The position numbers were made by a program, and so were the translations under genes. A DNA stretch of 12,917 nt from positions 43,885 to 56,801 of the forward strand of contig JAGDXH010000012.1 of the NCBI GenBank assembly GCA_023256295.1, given 5' to 3'. The first letter of the stretch is position 1; every line of letters begins with the position of its first letter. The notes beneath the pieces are model-generated. The model saw only the letters and a program-made list of their open reading frames with translations. It did not search any database and was not told the DNA's origin. This document shows, in pieces, positions 5,304 to 11,530 of this stretch. This DNA is from Thermoproteati archaeon. Lineage in GTDB: Archaea; Thermoproteota; Thermoprotei_A; Marsarchaeales; UBA168.

Positions 5304-6137
5304 CTAGAACGGGGCCGACTGAAGTTTGTGGTAAAGTTTGCTAAAACTGAATGGTCTGAACCTTATGAATTTTGCTCTGTTTTTAGAGAAGCCTATCTTA
5401 AGAGGTTCATACTTTCTAAGATTGAGTTCTCTTTTTCCGTCTAGAACAAGCACGGCATTTCCACCCGTTGAAACGACTATCTCGTTCTCCTCCGTGACAA
5501 AGGGTCTTATCCCCCATGATAAAGGGGCGATTGGCACCACCACCATTGCCTTGAATGTTGGCTCTATCAAGAAGCCTCCCACAAGGAAAGCGTACGCCGA
5601 GGAACCTGTTGGGGTAGCCACTATTAGACCATCGGCTTTTGTTTGAAAGAACCTCCTGCCGTCTAGGAACAAAGCCATCTTGATGCTCTTGCCTGGCTCT
5701 TGGCACTTTACCAGCGCCTCGTTTAGGAATGTTTTGCCCCTCGTTTCCAATAGAGTGCGCTCTTCTACGTAAAAATCCCCCGAGATTATCCTATCTAGGT
5801 AGGCATCTAGCTCGCTCGCGTCCAGCTCGGAGAGGGCTCCTAGGCGGCCATAGTTTACGCCTAACATTGGGATTTCGTCGTTCCCAAGCTTCATTCTGGA
5901 TCTCAGGAGCGTTCCGTCTCCTCCAAGAGAAATCATTATGGAAGGTTTTTCGTCGTTGGCCACATGAAACTGGTCTTCTATGAACGGATCCAAAGGTATC
6001 ACTTCCACCGATTTGGCCTTGGCGGCTTCCGCAATCTTTTGAGCTGCGCGCTCTGCCTCCAAGTTGTTGGGACGCTTCGAAAGGTAGATCCTGCCTACTC
6101 CGGCTTGCCAGTGCGGATAGGCAATCTGGGAGTTCAT
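5304..6137 (-). CDS. nadK: NAD kinase
   Basis: A 277-residue enzyme that phosphorylates NAD with ATP (or polyphosphate) to make NADP. Diagnostic motifs are in order: ISLGGDGTLL (69-78) with the catalytic GGDG, GVNYGRLGALSE (93-104), the substrate-binding FLNEAL (Asn139-Glu140), ADGLIVATPTGSSAY (168-182) and VVVPIAPLS in the C-terminal beta domain. Length is typical of the archaeal/bacterial family. The usual 'GFL' after GRLG is GAL here, a minor change. The ATG at 6137 lies about 24 nt below a clear TATA box, which supports it as the start. The gene follows the helicase with its own promoter. Confidence 0.95.
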   Translation of the reverse strand: MNSQIAYPHWQAGVGRIYLSKRPNNLEAERAAQKIAEAAKAKSVEVIPLDPFIEDQFHVANDEKPSIMISLGGDGTLLRSRMKLGNDEIPMLGVNYGRLGALSELDASELDAYLDRIISGDFYVEERTLLETRGKTFLNEALVKCQEPGKSIKMALFLDGRRFFQTKADGLIVATPTGSSAYAFLVGGFLIEPTFKAMVVVPIAPLSWGIRPFVTEENEIVVSTGGNAVLVLDGKRELNLRKYEPLKIGFSKNRAKFIRFRPFSFSKLYHKLQSAPF

Positions 6138-6154
6138 GAAGTTTACGCCAGACT

Positions 6155-6164
6155 TAATTTATAC
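6155..6164 (-). promoter_or_regulatory. TATA box for nadK
   Basis: GTATAAATTA on the minus strand, centred about 24 nt above the ATG at 6137, in the 45-bp gap below the helicase stop. Expected to give a leaderless mRNA. Confidence 0.65.
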
Positions 6165-6182
6165 GTATCGAATTTCTGCATG

Positions 6183-8849
6183 TTAGCTTTTGTCCCAGAA
6201 CATGTGGGTCCTGTTGAACTGCTGCTCTGCTTGAACGATTTCGGGCAAGAGGTCCATTGGCGGCCAGGCTTTAGAATGACTTTTCGCCACGAGGATCCTA
6301 GAAGCAGTCTCTGGCCCAATCCCCCTTCCCGCAAGCACGAAGATCGCCGTACGGCCGAGGCTCTGGATCAGGCTTGCCGATCTATTCAGCTCTTCCGCGG
6401 CTTTTTTTTCTTCTGGGCTGAGCTTGCGTCCTGACCTGACTTTCTCAACCAGCCCCTCGGTTTGGGACCGTGGGCTTGTGCAGCCTATGAGCGACGAGCC
6501 GCACCTCGGACAGGCTATTTTCTCTGGAACGTCCTTTACCCTGAAGATGTTCTGCCATCCACAGATCAAGCAGGTCAGCTTCACCTCGGTCTCCAGTATC
6601 CTCTTGCCTACGAGTTCCAGCTGAGTTTCAAGCCCCTCGACGGTCAACGTGAGATTTGCCAGTGGTTCTTCTAAGCTCAAGTCAACTTCGCCTTGGCTTG
6701 CGGCCGAGAGAAGGCTTTGAAGGGCGTCGTAGCTGCAACTTTCTGCCTCTATCTCAGAAACTGCCTCTTGTTCTACCCACGTTCCTTTCCAGGCATCGGA
6801 AACCTTCATCATGAACGGCTGTCCAACCACGACGTTTTCATTTATGAGTCCCAGCCGGACGCATACCCTGTAAAGACGGCTTAAGTAAAGAGGAGAGGAA
6901 AGTAGTCCATTGAGGTAGATAAACTTCACATCATCTTGCCTCAGCGCAAAGAAGTTCAGGATAAGATCTTGCGGCACGGGGCGAATGGTTTCAATGTTGA
7001 CCCAATACTGGTCGTTGTAGTGCCTAATCGAGATATCTTTTTCCGCAAGATAGCGCGAAAAAGCAAGAGAAAACGCCGTGTTCGCCTTAGTTCCGTTTGG
7101 CGACCATATCTTTAGACCAAGCGAGCCCTCTTGGAAGGAAGAAAAGAAGTTCATTTTTTTCCCCAGGTATGGCAGATTCCTCATCAGCTGTTTGGCATTG
7201 GAGATCGAGGTAGCGTCAGTGAGGGCCTTAATCTCTGGCTCATCTAAGTTGATCTCAGAGACGGCCTGAGCTACCTCTTTTTCGACCGGAATCAACTCTC
7301 CCTCCCAACTTGGGATTGCCCCTAGTCCCGATGCCCTGGTCATCCAGACCTCTTGCGCCTCGGGATTAACCCAGCTTACTCTCCAGTCCTTGCCTCCAAG
7401 CCTGATCAGAGAGCCGTTTTGGCATCTGGAAACTACAAACTCACGATCTAAGCTACCTACCTCTCTGTGGGTCACAGCATCAAAGACCCTGAACTCCGAC
7501 TGGTTGGGCAGCATCGATATGTGCTGGGCATAATATTTTTTCGTCAGCAAAGTCTTTTTGATCAGGCCCCCGTACCTGCGAACGACCCGCATTCTCTCCA
7601 ACGTGGCTAGCACTTGGCCCGCCTCGACGTCGCTTGGGCAATACGGTGATCTGGAAAAGACCGCGATCAAATCCGTATCTTTTAGCGTTCCTTGATCTAG
7701 CAAGAGACCTACTAGTTCATGAGCGAAGACGTCGAGATTCTTTGAAGGAGGCGGGAGTTCCTCCAGCTGCCTCAGCATGGTCCTCTTCGATATGACCAAG
7801 GATTCAAGGTAATCCAGCAGGTTGGTCGTAATTATCTTTCCCCTGGCTACTCCTCCTTGCCTGTGGCCTGCACGCCCTATCCTTTGAAAGAACGTCTCCA
7901 CTCTTCTTGGAGAACCAAACTGAATTACCTCGTCGACGCTGCCAACGTCTATGCCTAGCTCAAGGGAGGAAGTGCAGACCAGGCCCTTTATCTTTCCCGT
8001 TTTGAACTCTCTTTCGGCCTCCTCTCTCTCTTCCCTTGACAAACTGCCGTGATGAACGGCAACCATTCCCTCTGAGCCAAGCCTCTTGCCCAAGACCTCA
8101 GCTTCCTGTCTGGTGTTTGTGAATATGAGGGTTGATCTGTTTTTGGCGATCTCGCTTCTTATGACTTTATCCTCGTCTCCCGGCTCGAGAAGCGAGACCG
8201 TTATCTCCATGGGTCTGTTGCCGTCATATTTTGCCGTCACGTGGTCGCGCTTGCCGAAGGCGAACAGAGCCAGCTGTTCTAGGCTGCTTGAGTATGCCGA
8301 CAGAGCGATCCTTTGAAACTCTCCCCGCTTCTTGGCAAGTCTTTCGAGGGCTAGTGAAAGCGCTGCCCCCCTCTTTGTGTTGACCAGCTCTTGAGCCTCA
8401 TCAACGATAACGATTCCTGCCTCTTTGATTAGTTGGGAAAGCGACGGACTGATCAAGAGTCCTTCGAACAGCTCCGGAGTGGTTATCAGCACCCTTGGAG
8501 GGTTCTTGCTTATCTTCGCCCTTTCCCAAGATGTGGTGTCACCATGTCTCAGAGCTATGGTAAGTCCCACTCTGTTGCAAAGGCCCGAAATCCTCTCAGT
8601 TATGTCGCGATTCAGGGACTTAAGGGGCGTCACGTAGATCACGCGAAGATCTTTGTGCTCCACGAGAAGCTGAAGCGAAGGAAATACCGCGGCCTCGGTC
8701 TTACCGCTTCCAGTCGGGGCAACTATCAGGACGTTTTTTCCTCTCAAAATGTGTGGCATTGCAAGTTCCTGTATGGGAGTTGTCTCCACGTAACCCTCCT
8801 CTAGTAACGCCTTGCGAAGCTCGCTCGAGAAGTCACCAAAGGATTGCAT
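6183..8849 (-). CDS. Lhr-like superfamily 2 helicase with C-terminal zinc ribbon and HhH
   Basis: An 888-residue ATP-driven nucleic-acid helicase of the large archaeal Lhr type, likely in DNA repair or RNA/DNA remodelling. RecA domain 1 has a Q-motif-like TTPIQELAMP, motif I APTGSGKTE (44-52), TPLKSLNRD (74-82), motif II DEAQ (150-153) and motif III SAY (184-186). Domain 2 has IFTNTRQEAE, TSSLELGIDVG and motif VI QRIGRAGHRQGG (322-333). The long middle matches the winged-helix and Lhr-specific region in size only. Near the end are CLIC (760-763) and CPRC (780-783), a four-Cys zinc ribbon, and a helix-hairpin-helix-like AGRGIGPETASRIL from 841. Lhr proteins usually have DE(V/I)H and SAT, so motifs II and III are altered. 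The ATG follows nine nt after a small membrane-protein gene; probably one transcript. Confidence 0.9.
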   Translation of the reverse strand: MQSFGDFSSELRKALLEEGYVETTPIQELAMPHILRGKNVLIVAPTGSGKTEAAVFPSLQLLVEHKDLRVIYVTPLKSLNRDITERISGLCNRVGLTIALRHGDTTSWERAKISKNPPRVLITTPELFEGLLISPSLSQLIKEAGIVIVDEAQELVNTKRGAALSLALERLAKKRGEFQRIALSAYSSSLEQLALFAFGKRDHVTAKYDGNRPMEITVSLLEPGDEDKVIRSEIAKNRSTLIFTNTRQEAEVLGKRLGSEGMVAVHHGSLSREEREEAEREFKTGKIKGLVCTSSLELGIDVGSVDEVIQFGSPRRVETFFQRIGRAGHRQGGVARGKIITTNLLDYLESLVISKRTMLRQLEELPPPSKNLDVFAHELVGLLLDQGTLKDTDLIAVFSRSPYCPSDVEAGQVLATLERMRVVRRYGGLIKKTLLTKKYYAQHISMLPNQSEFRVFDAVTHREVGSLDREFVVSRCQNGSLIRLGGKDWRVSWVNPEAQEVWMTRASGLGAIPSWEGELIPVEKEVAQAVSEINLDEPEIKALTDATSISNAKQLMRNLPYLGKKMNFFSSFQEGSLGLKIWSPNGTKANTAFSLAFSRYLAEKDISIRHYNDQYWVNIETIRPVPQDLILNFFALRQDDVKFIYLNGLLSSPLYLSRLYRVCVRLGLINENVVVGQPFMMKVSDAWKGTWVEQEAVSEIEAESCSYDALQSLLSAASQGEVDLSLEEPLANLTLTVEGLETQLELVGKRILETEVKLTCLICGWQNIFRVKDVPEKIACPRCGSSLIGCTSPRSQTEGLVEKVRSGRKLSPEEKKAAEELNRSASLIQSLGRTAIFVLAGRGIGPETASRILVAKSHSKAWPPMDLLPEIVQAEQQFNRTHMFWDKS

Positions 8850-8858
8850 GAGCTCCCA

Positions 8859-8969
8859 TCATCTTTCCTTCTGTTTTGAGCTTTCATATATCAGGTATAA
8901 GAAGGCGGCTGTCACCGTCACAAAGCAAAGATAATAACCAGCCTGGATTATCTCGGCGATCGCTCCCAT
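8859..8969 (-). CDS. 36-residue single-span membrane protein
   Basis: A short frame between cysS and the helicase gene: it begins MGAIAEIIQAGYY, has a hydrophobic run from about residue 12 to 29 (YYLCFVTVTAAFLYLIY) and ends in the basic tail ESSKQKER. It looks like a single transmembrane helix with a charged cytosolic end. Support for translation comes from the promoter: the ATG is 24-25 nt below a TATA box, as for the neighbouring real genes, and the helicase ATG follows nine nt after its stop. No known family is recognised. Confidence 0.6.
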   Translation of the reverse strand: MGAIAEIIQAGYYLCFVTVTAAFLYLIYESSKQKER

Positions 8970-8988
8970 GGAGTGATTGCGGCCCGCT

Positions 8989-8998
8989 GTTTATTAAG
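8989..8998 (-). promoter_or_regulatory. TATA box for the small membrane protein and helicase genes, over the cysS stop
   Basis: CTTAATAAAC on the minus strand is centred 24-25 nt above the ATG at 8969. The cysS TAA (8994-8996) lies within it. It is the nearest TATA box above the helicase gene. Confidence 0.6.
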
Positions 8999-10442
8999 AT
9001 TTGTTGGTTGCCAAGTACTTGTGTGCATCTGGAACCGATGATCTGAACCAGATGGTGTGGTCTCTGTGGTCGACGAGCACGACGTTGCCCTGCGCAAGTT
9101 GGTTTCTTATGTTGTCTGCTTCCTCAAATTGACCGTTTTTCCTCAGTTCGAAGCGTCTCTGCACCACACCCTCAAGCTCGTCAAGAGGTTGAGGGAACCT
9201 TAGGCCCAGCACATCCTCAGCTGGTTGAAGCGCACTTAAGACGTCTTGAGCCAGAGCTTCCGTGAGGCCGTCGAGCTTTCCTACGATCCTCTTCGCCGTT
9301 GCCGCAAAAGACATGAGGTCTGAGATCGCAAGCTGAGTTGAGAGGTCGTCGGAGACATGTCTTGCGAATGAAGAGCTGGCCTCCTGAGCGGCCTTGGAAA
9401 GCTGTTGAGCGTCCTCTGGAGGTGTTTCCCTTGTGCCGTGATGAAGGGCCTCTGCGACAAGCTGCTCTATCTGGATCCACTGCTTGGCACTAGAGTTCAT
9501 GGCATCTTCGGAAAATGGCAAGGGAGATCTGTAATGAGAAGAGAGTAGGAACAATCTAACCGCATCAGGTCCCCATTTTGACAGGGCATCTTTCACAGTT
9601 GTGAAGTTCTTCAAGGACTTCGCCATTTTCTCTCCACCGACGCTGAGCAAACCGACGTGAACCCAAGCTCTTGCAAATAGCTTCCCAGTTGCTGTCTCGC
9701 TTTGGGCTATCTCGTTTTCGTGATGGGGAAATATGAGATCCTGTCCTCCACCGTGAACGTCTATGGTTTCTCCCAAGTACTTCATGGACATTGCCGAGCA
9801 CTCTATGTGCCAACCGGGCCGTCCCTTTCCCCAGGGTGAATCCCACGCGGGCTCATATGGATCATCCTTGTGGAACTTCCAAAGGGAGAAATCCAAAGGG
9901 TCCTCCTTTTGTGGGTCTACCTCTACCCTGGCTCCGGCCCTCAAGTTTTCAGTTGATTGATGGGACAGCTTTCCGTAATTTGGGAAGCTTGACACGCGGA
10001 AGTAAACGCCATTTTCCGTCTTGTAAGCTGAGCCCTTTCTCTCTATGGCCTTGATCAGTTCAATTATCTCCTGTATGTGTTCCGATGCGCGGGGATATAT
10101 GTCGGCTCTCGTTATGTTTAGGGAATCTGCATCCTTGAAATACGACTCGATGTACTGTTTTGCCACTTCGGCATAAGATGTCCGCAGCTCTCTCGCGCGA
10201 TTTATGACTTTATCATCCACATCTGTGAAGTTCTGGACGTAGGTTACTTGATACCCTGACTTGCGAAGCAACCTGCGTAAAACATCGAACACCACGAACA
10301 GACGAGCGTGGCCAAGATGCATGTTGTCGTATACGGTGAGACCACAGACGTAGATTCCAACATGACCTTTCTTGTTTGGGACCGGTATCTTCTTGCCGCT
10401 CAGCGAATCGTAGATCATCACCTGAGGGCTAAAAATCGCCAA
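8994..10442 (-). CDS. cysS: cysteinyl-tRNA synthetase
   Basis: A 482-residue class I aminoacyl-tRNA synthetase charging tRNA-Cys. IYVCGLTVYDNMHLGHAR holds the zinc ligand Cys33 and the HIGH motif as HLGH (42-45). FTDVDDKVINRA, PGWHIECSAMSM (second zinc ligand) and GGQDLIFPHHENE follow. The KMSKS motif reads KMAKS. The C-terminal DALR-like helical domain is present, so the protein is full length. The start is TTG at 10442, 26 nt below a TATA box; the next Met (10418) would be too far from it and would shorten the N-terminus by eight residues. Confidence 0.96.
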   Translation of the reverse strand: MAIFSPQVMIYDSLSGKKIPVPNKKGHVGIYVCGLTVYDNMHLGHARLFVVFDVLRRLLRKSGYQVTYVQNFTDVDDKVINRARELRTSYAEVAKQYIESYFKDADSLNITRADIYPRASEHIQEIIELIKAIERKGSAYKTENGVYFRVSSFPNYGKLSHQSTENLRAGARVEVDPQKEDPLDFSLWKFHKDDPYEPAWDSPWGKGRPGWHIECSAMSMKYLGETIDVHGGGQDLIFPHHENEIAQSETATGKLFARAWVHVGLLSVGGEKMAKSLKNFTTVKDALSKWGPDAVRLFLLSSHYRSPLPFSEDAMNSSAKQWIQIEQLVAEALHHGTRETPPEDAQQLSKAAQEASSSFARHVSDDLSTQLAISDLMSFAATAKRIVGKLDGLTEALAQDVLSALQPAEDVLGLRFPQPLDELEGVVQRRFELRKNGQFEEADNIRNQLAQGNVVLVDHRDHTIWFRSSVPDAHKYLATNKS

Positions 10443-10463
10443 GTTGAAACGGAAGAGCCAGGG

Positions 10464-10472
10464 CCTTAAAGC
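10464..10472 (-). promoter_or_regulatory. TATA box for cysS, overlapping the FKBP stop codon
   Basis: GCTTTAAGG on the minus strand is centred 26 nt above the TTG at 10442; the FKBP TAA (10466-10468) lies within it. This spacing decides the TTG start. Confidence 0.55.
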
Positions 10473-11260
10473 TTGTCTGAGGTCTTCTCTGAGGCCCCCT
10501 TCTCTTTATCTGTCTTTTCCACTGCCTGTTCCGAAGCGGGTTTTTCTGAGGCCTCCCCCTCTTTTGGTTGTTCGGGGGGCTTGAAAAGAAAAGTGTCTAC
10601 AAAGTGGACAGTTGTTATGCCGGGGAAGTTCTTGTTTATTTCGCGCGCTAGGGCAGCTTTCTGGTATTGCACGTCATTCAAGAGATTGGCCTTCTCGGGT
10701 AGCTGGATGGTGCAAGCGTTTCCGTCGAGGATGACGACTACGTCATCCGACTTTATCGAAGGCAGTCTTCTGTGAGCCAAAGCTCTTACTTTATCTTCCT
10801 GCTTTTCCACAACGGACCGAACAGTGAAATCGTAAATCAATGTCCTGCCTGCCCTGGGATCGTTGAAGTCAACCAGTACTCTTCCTCCTCCAACGCTGAG
10901 AACCGTACCTATTTGTCCATCTACCTCTACGTGGGATCCGGGACGAGGTACTTCGTTCCTTTCAAAAGCCCTCGCCGAATAGTGCTTGGTCTTCCTCGGA
11001 TCCTTTTCACCATAGGCTTTTTCAGGAGGAACTTCTACGGTCATCTGTTTTCCGACCTCTGCGCCCTTGAGGGCTTCCTCGAAACCCTTTGGGATGGCTG
11101 TTTGGCCCAATATTATCAACCTTGGCTCGTAGGTATCGCCCTCCCTGTGAAGGCCAGCCGACTTGGCAACGTCTTCAAGCGTTGTCTCGTAAACCCGATT
11201 GTCCTCCTTGTCTTTTTCCGTGTAATCCACGTATATGAAGGAGCCGTCTTCGAACGCCAA
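10466..11260 (-). CDS. FKBP-type (SlyD-like) peptidyl-prolyl isomerase with C-terminal domain and charged tail
   Basis: A 264-residue prolyl cis-trans isomerase and probable chaperone of the long archaeal FKBP type. The FKBP core opens with GSFIYVDYTEKDKEDNRVYETT; IPKGFEEALKGAEVGKQMTV and PPEKAYGEKDP lead into the insert-in-flap domain (about 86-135), and the core closes with VLVDFNDPRAGRTLIYDFTV (128-147). A second domain follows (about 150-226), then 38 residues rich in Lys, Glu and Ser. An upstream in-frame TTG (11305) gives a longer frame, but TTG at 11260 is 26 nt below a TATA box and starts the protein where FKBPs of this type begin, so it is preferred. cysS follows with its own promoter. 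Confidence 0.92.
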   Translation of the reverse strand: MAFEDGSFIYVDYTEKDKEDNRVYETTLEDVAKSAGLHREGDTYEPRLIILGQTAIPKGFEEALKGAEVGKQMTVEVPPEKAYGEKDPRKTKHYSARAFERNEVPRPGSHVEVDGQIGTVLSVGGGRVLVDFNDPRAGRTLIYDFTVRSVVEKQEDKVRALAHRRLPSIKSDDVVVILDGNACTIQLPEKANLLNDVQYQKAALAREINKNFPGITTVHFVDTFLFKPPEQPKEGEASEKPASEQAVEKTDKEKGASEKTSDKL

Positions 11261-11282
11261 CTCAGAGTGAATCTGAACGGGG

Positions 11283-11290
11283 CTTTTAAC
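11283..11290 (-). promoter_or_regulatory. TATA box for the FKBP gene
   Basis: GTTAAAAG on the minus strand, centred 26-27 nt above TTG 11260. It argues against translation from the TTG at 11305, which lies upstream of it. Confidence 0.55.
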
Positions 11291-11368
11291 TCTAACTGGA
11301 GCCAACGGGCCGAGGTCCGTGAGGAAGGGGATGATGACCCCCTTTAAAATTTGGAAAGCGCGTCATGA

Positions 11369-11476
11369 CCGCTGGCAGCAGGACTGGTGGGGCCCTTTGA
11401 GATCGCCGCCTCGGCCCAGGCGAGCTGCGCTTGCGCGTGGGTTCTCGAAGCAGGAAGCCCCTCAGGGCAGGGGTAG
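11369..11476 (+). pseudogene. 3' remnant of an IS605-family tnpB gene
   Basis: After an in-frame stop at 11366, 35 codons are open and end in TAG. The last residues read CAWVLEAGSPSGQG, the kind of ending that archaeal IS605-type TnpB proteins have because the gene runs into the element's right-end hairpin. Nothing of the RuvC domain or zinc finger remains and no tnpA is present, so this is a solo 3' end. Its G+C is clearly higher than that of the flanks. The family call rests on pattern memory. Confidence 0.65.
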
Positions 11477-11481
11477 TTCAC
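11440..11481 (+). ncRNA. IS605-type right-end hairpin (omega-RNA scaffold-like), orphan
   Basis: The segment runs GTTCTCGAAGCAGGAAG, then the hairpin CCCCT (11458-11462), loop CAGGGC, AGGGG (11469-11473), then TAGTTCAC. This is the arrangement at the right end of many IS200/IS605 elements, where it forms the 3' scaffold of the TnpB guide RNA; the guide would start right after TTCAC. Whether this one is expressed is unknown. Confidence 0.6.
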
Positions 11482-11503
11482 CCTTCGTTTGCGGAGGCCT
11501 AAC

Positions 11504-11511
11504 CCTAAAAG
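11504..11511 (+). promoter_or_regulatory. TATA box for the NurA-like gene
   Basis: CCTAAAAG, centred 23-24 nt above the GTG at 11531 and only about 22 nt beyond the tnpB/right-end remnant. Confidence 0.5.
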
Positions 11512-11530
11512 GCATTGCGGCATCGGCATC

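Noticed and set aside
11261..11305. Longer FKBP start at TTG 11305.
   Set aside because: The TATA box at 11283-11290 lies inside that extension, and the family begins at about the 11260 start.
11329..11340. ATGATGA as the C box of a second C/D sRNA.
   Set aside because: No D', C' or D boxes at proper spacing and no terminal stem.
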